A stretch of 64,000 nucleotides of DNA from Aquimarina sp. Aq107 (GTDB lineage: Bacteria; Bacteroidota; Bacteroidia; Flavobacteriales; Flavobacteriaceae). This document shows, piece after piece, positions 54,414 through 62,353 of this stretch. A model generated the notes under the pieces. It saw only the letters and a list, made by a program, of their open reading frames with translations, was not told the origin of the DNA and did not search any database. The stretch covers positions 1,136,001 through 1,200,000 of the forward strand of contig NZ_OX030782.1 of the NCBI RefSeq assembly GCF_943733665.1, written 5' to 3'. A program made the position numbers and the translations under genes. The stretch's first letter is position 1. Each line of letters starts with the position of its first letter.

Positions 54414-54877
54414 AAGTAAGTTTTTACATTGTTATTAAATTATCATTGGGGTTAACCATTTTATAGGGGTTTATGGCGGTTTGGTTTGTAAAAAAAGTAT
54501 TTACGCTGTAGAGATATATTTGCCAAAATACTTATTTTTTTTCGAGAAAACCAAATATTTAATACGTAGTCCTAGAGAATGCGTTTTGTTGCATTGCTTA
54601 GGTTATGGGATAGCCATATTTATGATATTGTAAAACAGTTAAGTATTTGTTTAGCAGGTGTTTGTGTTTTTTGATGCTACGTTAATGATATCGTTTTAGA
54701 TTTTTGATAGCCAAAACTGTTGATTCTATAATTATTAGGTTCTGAAATTAATAAATACGTAATTCTACAGTTAAATACTTAATAATTTAGCTTAAGTGTT
54801 GTTTTTGATAAGTATTAGTACTTAGTTTACTTCGTATTTTATAACATATAGAATTTAAACTTTAAAAACACATTAAT
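54414..54877 (+). promoter_or_regulatory. Intergenic control region of narK and PilJ protein with clustered TACGTA/TACTTA elements
   Basis: 464 bp without a credible ORF. It contains repeated half-sites AAAGTATTTACG (about 54493), AAATACTTAT (about 54526), ATTTAATACGTAGT (54557-54570), TTAAGTATTTG (about 54640), AAATACGTAAT (about 54753) and AAATACTTAA (about 54773). A full 16-bp site TAAGTATTAGTACTTA (54809-54824) is 53 bp before narK. This site differs from the perfect palindrome by one base and is followed by TAGTTTAC (54823-54830), a two-mismatch version of TAnnTTTG. Confidence 0.55.
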
Positions 54878-56278
54878 ATGGATGCCTTAGGGAAATCTAC
54901 TACGCTAAATCTTTTGAACTTCAAGAATCTCTCAATTAGAACTTTTTGGATAACTTCAATTGCCTTTTTCTTATGCTTTTTTTCTTGGTTTGGTATTGTT
55001 CCCTTTATGCCTGATGTTGTTAGGGATTTGGGATTAACTCCTGATCAAAAATGGAATTCAATTATTGTTGCAGTCACAGGAACTGTATTTGCAAGACTTT
55101 TTATAGGTAAAATGTGTGATAAATATGGTCCTCGAATTTGTTACACTTGGTTATTGATGTTAGGTGCGATTCCTGTAATAATATTAGGATTGGTGCAAAC
55201 TCCTATGCAGTTTATAATTTGTAGACTTTTTATTGGTTTTATAGGAGCTTCTTTTGTGATAACGCAGTTTCATACTTCGATTATGTTTGCTCCTAATATA
55301 GTAGGTACAGCGAATGCAACTTCTGCTGGATGGGGTAATCTAGGTGGCGGTGCAAATCGTCTAGGGATGCCATTGATAGCTGCAGCAGTAGTAAGTTTTG
55401 GTATTGCAGAAACAGAAGCTTGGAGGTATTGTATGGTAATAGCGGGAGTTGTTTGTTTTTTAATGGGGATTGTGTATTACTTTTTTACGCAAGATACACC
55501 TAATGGAAATTATAAAGAACTAAAAGTTAAGGGAGAGTTACCACAATCAAAGAAAGATGAGGTGAGTTTTTTGTCAGCTATTAAGGATTATCGCGTATGG
55601 ATACTTTTTGTAATATATGCAGCTTGTTTCGGAATGGAACTTACGGTATATGGAACAATGGATGATTATCTTCAAAATACATTTCAGTTAGAACGGGTTA
55701 CAGCTGGAAACCTAGTATTGTCTTTTGCATTGATGAATATTTTTGCTAGAACGTTAGGAGGTTTTTTTGGAGATCGTTTTGGTAGGTTAAAAGGGTTGCG
55801 AGGTCGTGTGTTGTTTCTTGCGGTAATACTTGCGATTGAGGGAGTAATGCTGTCTTTGTTTTCTGGAATGAATGGATTGACTTTTGGAGTTGTTTTTTTG
55901 GTAGGCTTTAGTCTTTCGGTTCAGATGGCAGAAGGAGCAACCTTTTCTGTAGTTCCATTTATAAATAAAAAAGCAATTGGTTCTATCTCAGGAATTGTAG
56001 GAGCTGGTGGTAATGTAGGTGCCTTTGTTGCTGCTATGGTATTGAAATCAAAATCGGCAATTGCCGAGAAGACTGCAATTTTGGATAGTCAAGGTATGGG
56101 AGAAGAAGCTGTAAGTGCTGCGCAAGCAGCTGCGTCTTCACAAGCGGTATCAGAGGGTTATTTTTTAATTGGTGTTTTTGTAGTGATAACTGCAGTTATT
56201 TCATTAGCTATAAAATTTTCTACAGAAGATGAAAAAGCCGTTCAGAAAGAAATGAAAGCTATTCCTGTGCCGAACTAA
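54878..56278 (+). CDS. narK: NarK/NasA-type nitrate/nitrite MFS transporter
   Basis: 466 residues, 12 predicted helices. The nitrate signature NATSAGWGNLGGGANRLGMPL (helix 5 region), the cytoplasmic loop MCDKYGPRICY, RNP-like VTRAGNLVLSFALMNIFARTLGGFFGDRFG and the second glycine-rich signature ISGIVGAGGNVGAFVAAM are diagnostic of NNP-family porters. It moves nitrate in (or nitrite out) across the inner membrane. Together with the ABC importer nrtABCD downstream it gives the cell two nitrate uptake routes. Its promoter region carries the shared operator. Confidence 0.94.
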   Translation: MDALGKSTTLNLLNFKNLSIRTFWITSIAFFLCFFSWFGIVPFMPDVVRDLGLTPDQKWNSIIVAVTGTVFARLFIGKMCDKYGPRICYTWLLMLGAIPVIILGLVQTPMQFIICRLFIGFIGASFVITQFHTSIMFAPNIVGTANATSAGWGNLGGGANRLGMPLIAAAVVSFGIAETEAWRYCMVIAGVVCFLMGIVYYFFTQDTPNGNYKELKVKGELPQSKKDEVSFLSAIKDYRVWILFVIYAACFGMELTVYGTMDDYLQNTFQLERVTAGNLVLSFALMNIFARTLGGFFGDRFGRLKGLRGRVLFLAVILAIEGVMLSLFSGMNGLTFGVVFLVGFSLSVQMAEGATFSVVPFINKKAIGSISGIVGAGGNVGAFVAAMVLKSKSAIAEKTAILDSQGMGEEAVSAAQAAASSQAVSEGYFLIGVFVVITAVISLAIKFSTEDEKAVQKEMKAIPVPN

Positions 56279-56614
56279 CTTATCTTAAATAATAATCAAG
56301 AAAGGCTTTTATCTGGTTAGAATACTACTTAGTTAAAAGCCTTTTCTAGTTATAGGTAAACAATTGCTACATTATTTTTTGGTTAGTTGTTTGTTATAGC
56401 TTGTTGATTTTAAGTGTTTTGATAGGTTGTCTTTTGTTAGTATTACGATTCTGTTAAAAATATGCCGTTAATTTTTTATATAAAATAATATTCCCCTTGT
56501 AATTTTTGTAAAATAAAAATACTTAGTTAAATACGTAATTTTAACATTCGTAGTTAAGTATTTATACGTAGTTTTGATGTGTTCTATTAGCTGAATAACA
56601 AAAAAATACAAATT
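56279..56614 (+). promoter_or_regulatory. nrtA upstream region: operator fused to -7 box
   Basis: 336 bp, no ORF. After the narK terminator it holds TACTTA-GTTAAA-TACGTA (56520-56537) and the full site TAAGTATTTATACGTA (56555-56570), which shares its last TA with TAGTTTTG (56569-56576), a perfect TAnnTTTG -7 box. No -33 TTTG is present at the proper distance. The -7 box is 38 bp before the nrtA start. Confidence 0.65.
56301..56346 (+). terminator. Terminator after narK
   Basis: AAAGGCTTTTA (56301-56311) pairs with TAAAAGCCTTT (56334-56344) around a 22-nt loop, followed by T. It lies 22 bp after the narK stop. Confidence 0.65.
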
Positions 56615-58021
56615 ATGACAAAACTTAATTTTAAAATAGGGATTTTCTTAACCGCAATGACTCTTTTGTCTTGTGGTGGTGAAAAGAAGAAAGAAATAGC
56701 GTCTAGTACCACGGAATCTAAAGAGGAGGTGTCTAAACTAACTATAGAAAAACCTCAGTTGACTTTTGGTTTTATAAAGTTAACGGATATGGCTCCTTTA
56801 GCTATAGCTAAGGAAAAAGGTTTTTTCGAAGATGAAGGATTGTTTGTTTCTGTAGAAGCACAATCAAATTGGAAAAATGTATTGGACCGTGTAATAGATG
56901 GTCAATTAGATGGTTCTCATATGTTGGCAGGTCAACCTATTGCTGCAGGAGCTGGTTTTGGTAGACAAGCAGAATTGGTAACACCATTTTCTATGGATTT
57001 AAATGGTAATGGTATTACAGTTTCTAATGATGTTTGGTCTAAAATGAAACCTAATGTCCCAAAAGGAGAGGATGGAAAACCAATTCATCCAATTACCGCA
57101 GAATCTCTTAAGCCAGTAATAGACTCTTATAAGAATGAAGGGAAGGCTTTTAAAATGGGGATGGTGTTTCCGGTTTCTACTCATAATTACGAAATACGAT
57201 ATTGGTTAGCTGCTGCAGGGATTAATCCTGGAATGTATTCTAAGGATAATATTCAGGGGCAGATAGATGCAGATGTATTGCTATCTGTAACTCCGCCACC
57301 ACAAATGCCTGCTACTCTTGAAGCTGGAACAATATATGGATACTGTGTAGGAGAACCTTGGAATCAACAAGCTGTTTTTAAAGGAATAGGTGTTCCGGTT
57401 ACTACAAATTATGATATCTGGAAAAATAATCCAGAGAAGGTATTTGTGATGACAAAGAAATTTGTGGAGCAATATCCAAATACCGCTACAGCTGTTACTA
57501 AAGCATTGATTAGAGCAGGGAAGTGGTTAGATACTCCAGGAAATCGGCCAGAAGCTGTAAAGATATTATCAATGCCAGAATATGTTGGCGCTGATGAAGT
57601 AGTTCTAGCAAATTCTATGACAGGAACTTTTGAGTTTGAAAAAGGAGATAAAAGAGAAATGCCTGACTTTAATGTGTTTTACAGATACGATGCTACATAT
57701 CCTTTTTATTCAGATGGTATATGGTTTTTAACTCAAATGAGAAGATGGGGGCAGATTCCAGAAAGTAAATCAGCAGAGTGGTATGATACTACCATTAAAG
57801 ATATTTACCGTCCTGATATTTGGACTAAAGCGGCTAAACTATTGGTAGAAGAAGGTCATTTAGAAGCTTCAGAATTACCAAAGACAGATGGTTACAAGCC
57901 AGCAACTACTGATTTTATTGATGGTAATAAATATGATGCCAAAGATCCAATAGGATACATTAATAGTTTTGGTATTGGGAATAAAGAAAATGTGGAAGGT
58001 GTTTCAAGCATTGAGAAATAA
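56615..58021 (+). CDS. nrtA: Nitrate/nitrite ABC transporter substrate-binding lipoprotein
   Basis: 468 residues. A lipobox (TLLSC) followed by GGEKKKE anchors it to the periplasmic face. The CmpA/NrtA fold starts with [99 protein letters not shown] and [14 protein letters not shown] are family blocks. It binds nitrate or nitrite for NrtBCD. First of the four-gene nrt operon; a small hairpin after its stop may give more of this subunit. Bicarbonate (CmpA) is unlikely in this context. Confidence 0.93.
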   Translation: MTKLNFKIGIFLTAMTLLSCGGEKKKEIASSTTESKEEVSKLTIEKPQLTFGFIKLTDMAPLAIAKEKGFFEDEGLFVSVEAQSNWKNVLDRVIDGQLDGSHMLAGQPIAAGAGFGRQAELVTPFSMDLNGNGITVSNDVWSKMKPNVPKGEDGKPIHPITAESLKPVIDSYKNEGKAFKMGMVFPVSTHNYEIRYWLAAAGINPGMYSKDNIQGQIDADVLLSVTPPPQMPATLEAGTIYGYCVGEPWNQQAVFKGIGVPVTTNYDIWKNNPEKVFVMTKKFVEQYPNTATAVTKALIRAGKWLDTPGNRPEAVKILSMPEYVGADEVVLANSMTGTFEFEKGDKREMPDFNVFYRYDATYPFYSDGIWFLTQMRRWGQIPESKSAEWYDTTIKDIYRPDIWTKAAKLLVEEGHLEASELPKTDGYKPATTDFIDGNKYDAKDPIGYINSFGIGNKENVEGVSSIEK

Positions 58022-58040
58022 AAAGAGGTTTTCTCTTTTT
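58020..58040 (+). terminator. Small AT-rich hairpin between nrtA and nrtB
   Basis: An 8-bp stem (58020-58027 with 58033-58040) with a GTTTT loop, ending in T5. It is a weak intrinsic terminator or mRNA-stabilising hairpin, consistent with higher yield of the binding protein than of NrtBCD. Confidence 0.5.
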
Positions 58041-58135
58041 ATTTCTCTTTCCATAACAAAATTAAATAATCTCTAATGACTTACTAGGTATTGTGTTATG
58101 GTGGTTAAAGAGAAATAAGTTTTAAAAGAAATAAA

Positions 58136-59233
58136 ATGAAAGATAGGTCAATACATATTCTGAACTTTGTTGGGTTAGGTTTTTTTGAGCCGGCTATACG
58201 ATTAGCTACAGGAGAAGAAACAAAGAAGAATTTAATCGCATTACTTAAAAAGGTATTATTACCAATATTGTCAGTGGGGTTGTTTTTGTTGTTATGGCAT
58301 TCTGGTGCTACGTATCTTTATAATGTTGAAAAAGATGCTAGAATAGAAAAAGCGTTAGCGGATCAAGGAGAGGCTGCAGCATTAGAAATGCGAACTTGTA
58401 TAGAATCTGGAGATATTAGTTGTCAGCCAAATACATTACCGTCACCTGCTCAAGTTTGGACTGCTTATAAATCACTATTAGCAGATCATGCAGCAATATC
58501 TGAGAAAAAAAGTTCTTTTGCTGATAAAGTTGCAGCAACCAATGCTAAAAGAGAAGAACAAGGTTTAGCTGCTATCACTTACACAGGAAGACCGTCGTTT
58601 GTAGATCAGATTTTTACAAGTCTTAAAACAGTTTTTGCTGGTTTTTTATTGGCTTTGTTTATTGCAGTTCCAATAGGTATTATGTTAGGGTTGAGTAAGA
58701 CTTTAAGATCCTCTGTTAACTGGTTGATTCAAATATTTAAGCCTGTTTCTCCAGTTGTTTGGTTGCTGTTGGTTTTTATGATTGTAAAAACATTAACTAG
58801 AGGTTCTGATTCTGATAGTTCATTTATTATTTCATTTATAAGTGTTGGTTTATGTTCCATGTGGGCAACATTGGTAAATACTAGTATGGGAGTTTCTTCT
58901 GTTGATAAAGATTATATTAATGTGGCTAAGGTGCTTCAATTGAGTGTTGCTCAAAAAGTGTTTAAGATTATTTTACCATCATCATTTCCTTTGATTTTCA
59001 CAGGCTTGCGTATAACATTGTCTGTGGCTTGGATGGTGTTAATTGCAATAGAGTTATTAGCACAAAGCCCTGGATTAGGTTCTTTTGTATGGGAAGAGTT
59101 TCAAAATGGAGCAAATGATTCTAACTCTAAAATTATTGTAGCCATGTTTGTGATCGGAATCATCGGGTTCTTATTAGATCGGGTAATGTTAACAATACAG
59201 AAGTTTGTCACTTTTACAGAAGAAACCGCTTAA
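58136..59233 (+). CDS. nrtB: Nitrate ABC transporter permease with periplasmic insertion
   Basis: 365 residues, longer than the usual ~270-280. A membrane helix (about 38-58) is followed by a ~95-residue insertion, predicted periplasmic and charged, with two cysteines (CIESGDISC, about 93 and 100), and then PSPAQVW, the start of the conserved permease. The core has TLKTVFAGFLLALFIAVPIGIMLGLS, IQIFKPVSPVVWLLLVFMIV and the ATPase-docking EAA loop around INVAKVLQLSVAQKVFKIILPSSFPLIFTGLR, then LAQSPGLGSFVWEEFQNG. It forms the nitrate channel with NrtC and NrtD. nrtC starts 10 bp downstream. Confidence 0.9.
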   Translation: MKDRSIHILNFVGLGFFEPAIRLATGEETKKNLIALLKKVLLPILSVGLFLLLWHSGATYLYNVEKDARIEKALADQGEAAALEMRTCIESGDISCQPNTLPSPAQVWTAYKSLLADHAAISEKKSSFADKVAATNAKREEQGLAAITYTGRPSFVDQIFTSLKTVFAGFLLALFIAVPIGIMLGLSKTLRSSVNWLIQIFKPVSPVVWLLLVFMIVKTLTRGSDSDSSFIISFISVGLCSMWATLVNTSMGVSSVDKDYINVAKVLQLSVAQKVFKIILPSSFPLIFTGLRITLSVAWMVLIAIELLAQSPGLGSFVWEEFQNGANDSNSKIIVAMFVIGIIGFLLDRVMLTIQKFVTFTEETA

Positions 59234-59243
59234 AACATAAGGT

Positions 59244-60107
59244 ATGGCATATATAGAGTTAAGAAATGTATCCAAATCTTTTGGAACAGGAAAAGATCGT
59301 ACAAAGGTGTTGTCTAATATCAATTTAGAAATTGAAGAAGGAGAGTTTGTGGCTATTGTTGGTTTTACTGGAAGTGGAAAAACAACTTTAATAAATCTTA
59401 TTTCGGGGTTATTGATGCCAGATGAGGGGGAAGTATTGTTTAAAGGAGAACCTGTGACTGGACCTGATCACGAGAGAGGAGTGATTTTTCAGAATTATTC
59501 ATTATTACCTTGGTTAAATGTGCGTAATAATGTAGGGATGGCTGTAAAAGAAGCTTTTAAAAAAATGTCTAAAAAAGACAGGAGTAAGCGAGTCGAAGAT
59601 TACGTAGAGATGGTTAATCTTTCGCCTGCAATAGGTAAGCTTCCTAAAGAACTTTCTGGGGGTATGAGACAGCGAGTTTCTGTTACAAGAGCCTTGTCTA
59701 TGAGTCCAGAGGTGATATTGATGGATGAACCTTTAAGTGCATTAGATGCATTAACCAGAGGGAATTTACAGCAAGAGATTCTTAAGATTTGGAATAAAGA
59801 TAAAAAAACTGCTTTGTTGATTACAAACGATGTCGACGAGGGAATTTTAATGGCAGATCGAATTATTCCTCTAAAACCCGGCCCAAAGGCTACACTTGGT
59901 CCAGAATATAAAATAAACCTGGAGAGACCTAGGGATAAGACAGCACTTAATCATAACGAAGAATATAAACAACTTCGAAATAGTATTATGGAGTATCTAA
60001 TACAAATTGGAGAGCAGAGAGCTTCAAAAAAAGATACTAATTATGTATTACCAGATATTAAGCCAAAAATGAAACCAGCACCTTTTAGGAGATTAAGTTT
60101 TAGTTAA
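59244..60107 (+). CDS. nrtC: Nitrate ABC transporter ATPase, H-loop variant
   Basis: 287 residues. Walker [14 protein letters not shown] (about 44), Q-loop [11 protein letters not shown], canonical signature [15 protein letters not shown] (about 138-152), Walker [14 protein letters not shown]. The switch (H-loop) His is replaced by Asn195 in [10 protein letters not shown], while its partner NrtD keeps HDVDES. It is much shorter than cyanobacterial NrtC, lacking the fused NrtA-like domain. With NrtD it powers nitrate import. The Asn predicts that its own nucleotide site is slow or silent. nrtD starts 5 bp downstream. Confidence 0.9.
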   Translation: MAYIELRNVSKSFGTGKDRTKVLSNINLEIEEGEFVAIVGFTGSGKTTLINLISGLLMPDEGEVLFKGEPVTGPDHERGVIFQNYSLLPWLNVRNNVGMAVKEAFKKMSKKDRSKRVEDYVEMVNLSPAIGKLPKELSGGMRQRVSVTRALSMSPEVILMDEPLSALDALTRGNLQQEILKIWNKDKKTALLITNDVDEGILMADRIIPLKPGPKATLGPEYKINLERPRDKTALNHNEEYKQLRNSIMEYLIQIGEQRASKKDTNYVLPDIKPKMKPAPFRRLSFS

Positions 60108-60112
60108 AAAAG

Positions 60113-60943
60113 ATGGAAATGGAAACATTAGAAAAAGAAGAAGTTGTAAGAAGATCGGATAATGGATTGTTTGAGGATAAGTATATGCTAGATATTTCTC
60201 AATTAACTAAAATTTATCCTACTCCAAAAGGAGACTATGTGGTTTTGGATGATCTAGATTTAAAAGTAAAACATGAGGAATTTATATCAATAATTGGTCA
60301 TTCTGGATGTGGTAAATCTACGTTGCTTACAATGATCGCGGGTCTTAACCCTATTTCTAGAGGAACTATTGTTGCGGATAATCAAACAATTAAAGGGCCT
60401 GGTCCCGATAGAGGAGTTATATTTCAGTCTCCAAGTTTATTGCCTTGGATGACAGCATACGATAATGTGATGCTAGGTGTTAAGCAAGTTTTTGCACACG
60501 GAACTAAAAAAGATAGGGATAATATTGTAAAATATTACTTATCAAAAGTAGGGCTAGAAGATGCAATGTACAAGAAAGCAAAAGAATTGTCTCAAGGAAT
60601 GCAGCAAAGAGTAGGGATAGCTAGAGCATTTGCTCTTAAGCCAAAAGTTTTATTGTTGGACGAGCCTTTTGGAATGTTGGATTCTCTAACAAGAGGAGAG
60701 TTGCAGGATGTGCTTATAGAAGTTTGGAATCAAGAAAAAATAACTGCTATAATGATTACACACGATGTAGATGAGTCTATTTTTTTAGCGGATCGAGTTA
60801 TTATGATGACAAGTGGTCCAAGAGCTAAAGTTGGTGATATCTTAAATATTGATTTTGAAAGACCTCGTTTAAGAAAGGATGTTTTAGAGCATCCGGATTA
60901 TTATAAATATCGAGAGCATTTGATAAACTTTTTAGAGCACTAA
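60113..60943 (+). CDS. nrtD: Nitrate ABC transporter ATPase with canonical catalytic site
   Basis: 276 residues. Walker [15 protein letters not shown]-loop [11 protein letters not shown], degenerate signature [15 protein letters not shown] (about 159), Walker [13 protein letters not shown] and an intact H-loop (His217 in MITHDVDES). It pairs with NrtC. Its Walker site, completed by the canonical LSGGM of NrtC, should be the active one. An N-terminal extension of ~28 residues precedes the first beta strand ([11 protein letters not shown]). The ATG at 60113 lies 5 bp after the nrtC stop, and a second ATG two codons on is possible. A long hairpin ends the operon. Confidence 0.9.
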   Translation: MEMETLEKEEVVRRSDNGLFEDKYMLDISQLTKIYPTPKGDYVVLDDLDLKVKHEEFISIIGHSGCGKSTLLTMIAGLNPISRGTIVADNQTIKGPGPDRGVIFQSPSLLPWMTAYDNVMLGVKQVFAHGTKKDRDNIVKYYLSKVGLEDAMYKKAKELSQGMQQRVGIARAFALKPKVLLLDEPFGMLDSLTRGELQDVLIEVWNQEKITAIMITHDVDESIFLADRVIMMTSGPRAKVGDILNIDFERPRLRKDVLEHPDYYKYREHLINFLEH

Positions 60944-61318
60944 GAATACCTAAGAAGACTTTGTAAGCCAAACACCTTTATTCCATTATTGACTTTTAGA
61001 TAATGGTATAAGGTGTTTTTTTTTTGTTTATAAGCTATATTCATAAGCTTATAGCACGTAAAATCTTGTTATTGTAATGTGTAATAGATTTTGAAATTTT
61101 ACTTACTCTAATTGCGGAATAATTAATTTAAATAATTATTTTTTTGTTAAAACATAATTTTTTGATGTTAACCTCTAATTTTTTAGGGGTGTTTTGTGTT
61201 TTTATATCTTTTATATATAGATTTGTATCAAAATATGGGGGTATTTTTTATTAAAAGAGGTTTTTTTATCGTGTTAACCCTAAAAAAAACAGGGGTTTAA
61301 TTTTTAAAAGTAAAAAGT
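60944..61318 (+). other. Intergenic region before the tandem small paralogs
   Basis: 375 bp. After the nrt terminator it is extremely AT-rich with no credible ORF. A small hairpin ACCTCTA/TAGGGGT (about 61170-61196) followed by a T-rich stretch looks like a weak terminator. Another imperfect hairpin (TTAACCC/GGGTTTAA, about 61274-61301) sits next to the start of the first paralog. No TACGTA operator and no clear promoter were found. Confidence 0.4.
60970..61025 (+). terminator. Terminator of nrtABCD operon
   Basis: A long imperfect stem joins AACACCTTTATTCCATTAT (about 60971-60989) with ATAATGGTATAAGGTGTT (ending about 61017) around a TGACTTTTAG loop, then T-runs to 61025. It lies about 27 bp after the nrtD stop. 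Confidence 0.8.
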
Positions 61319-61648
61319 ATGAATATTGAAGAATTGATAACTGTGTCAATTACGGAATTTTTAGATGTTGAGGTACATAGGGATACTGGAAATTTGGATT
61401 TCTCTTCTAAAATTGAAATTGTAAAAAAGCGAATAACTAATAAAGTAAAAAATAGTCCAGATGCTTATGGTATGGTAAGTGGATCTGAAGGATATGAGTA
61501 TGAGATGTTTTTTAGTAGTAACCCGAATGATATGATTAAAATTGATGGATGGATTCCAATTGATACTAGTAGGATTGAAAAAGCAGATAAAATTAATGAA
61601 TATATAGAAATTGGATTGTTAAGAAGAATTGGAAGCTCTTTGAGCTAA
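61319..61648 (+). CDS. Small conserved hypothetical protein, tandem paralog 1
   Basis: 109 residues, soluble, acidic, no signal peptide or cysteine. The sequence (ITEFLDVEV, SKIEIVKKRI, EYEMFFSSNPNDMIKIDGW and EYIEIGLLRRI) is a small alpha/beta protein of a family I do not recognise. The block YEYEMFFSSNPNDMIKIDGW is nearly identical in the second copy 93 bp downstream; overall about three quarters of positions match. It lies after the nrt operon but beyond a strong terminator, so membership in nitrate metabolism is not implied. Start ATG 61319 follows an A-rich leader. Confidence 0.75.
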   Translation: MNIEELITVSITEFLDVEVHRDTGNLDFSSKIEIVKKRITNKVKNSPDAYGMVSGSEGYEYEMFFSSNPNDMIKIDGWIPIDTSRIEKADKINEYIEIGLLRRIGSSLS

Positions 61649-61741
61649 CAAACATTAGTTATTAAATCTAGCTTAATCACGCGTAGTGTTGGTGGATTTT
61701 ATCATTTTAAAAAATTGTATAACCCAAATATAATATGAATT

Positions 61742-62065
61742 ATGAAAGTAAATGAATTAATTACAGAAGCTATTACTGAGTTCTTGGATGTAGAAGTAAA
61801 TGGAGATACAGGTAATCTCAATTTTGCATCTAAAATTGAGATTGTTAAAAAGAGAATTAGCGACAAAGTAAAGAGTAGCCCTGAATCTTATGGAGTTAAT
61901 GATTTAGAGGCATATGAGTATGAAATGTTTTTTAGTAGTAATCCAAACGATATGATTAAAATAGACGGATGGCTTCCAATTGATACTAAGAAAATAGAAA
62001 AGGCAGATAAGATTAGAGAGTATATCGAAATCGGTTTGTTAAGAAGGATAGAGAAAGCTGCATAA
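61742..62065 (+). CDS. Small conserved hypothetical protein, tandem paralog 2
   Basis: 107 residues, a duplicate of the gene at 61319 with a 2-residue deletion near residue 54 and a divergent C-terminal tail. Conserved stretches are ITEFLDVEV, DTGNL, SKIEIVKKRI and the whole YEYEMFFSSNPNDMIKIDGW block, with only conservative changes elsewhere. This shows both copies are under selection as proteins. Function is unknown. A 17-bp-stem terminator follows. Both genes are probably in one transcript, since no hairpin separates them. Confidence 0.75.
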   Translation: MKVNELITEAITEFLDVEVNGDTGNLNFASKIEIVKKRISDKVKSSPESYGVNDLEAYEYEMFFSSNPNDMIKIDGWLPIDTKKIEKADKIREYIEIGLLRRIEKAA

Positions 62066-62111
62066 GCTATAACGTAATAGTTCACAATTTTTTGTAAAAA
62101 AGAACAAGTTT

Positions 62112-62176
62112 TAAGCTCTGTTTAACTAATATTGGTATATTTAATCTAGTATTTAGTTAAACAGAGCTTATTTTTT
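62112..62176 (+). terminator. Terminator after tandem paralogs
   Basis: A perfect 17-bp stem (62112-62128 with 62154-62170) around a 25-nt AT-rich loop, then a T6 run. Confidence 0.85.
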
Positions 62177-62320
62177 AGTAGTTACGGATAAACAATATTG
62201 TTTATTAAAATAAGTGTTTTTTGAGAAACGTAAGATCTTCAAAATATATGGGGTAATCTCCAATAATAATTTAGTGTTTGAAACCTTAAAGATCTAGTAG
62301 CTTTAAGTGTTTCTTGTGTT

Positions 62321-62353
62321 GCCGGTTATGAGAAGTCATAGCCGGCTTTTTTT
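62321..62353 (+). terminator. GC-rich plus-strand terminator overlapping the ccsA 3' end
   Basis: GCCGGTTATGA (62321-62331) pairs with TCATAGCCGGC (62336-62346; one G-U) around GAAG, followed by T7. The T-run is only on the plus strand, so it terminates plus-strand RNA. The last codons of the minus-strand ccsA gene lie inside it. The paralog transcript already has its own terminator at 62112, so a separate plus-strand RNA may end here. Confidence 0.7.
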
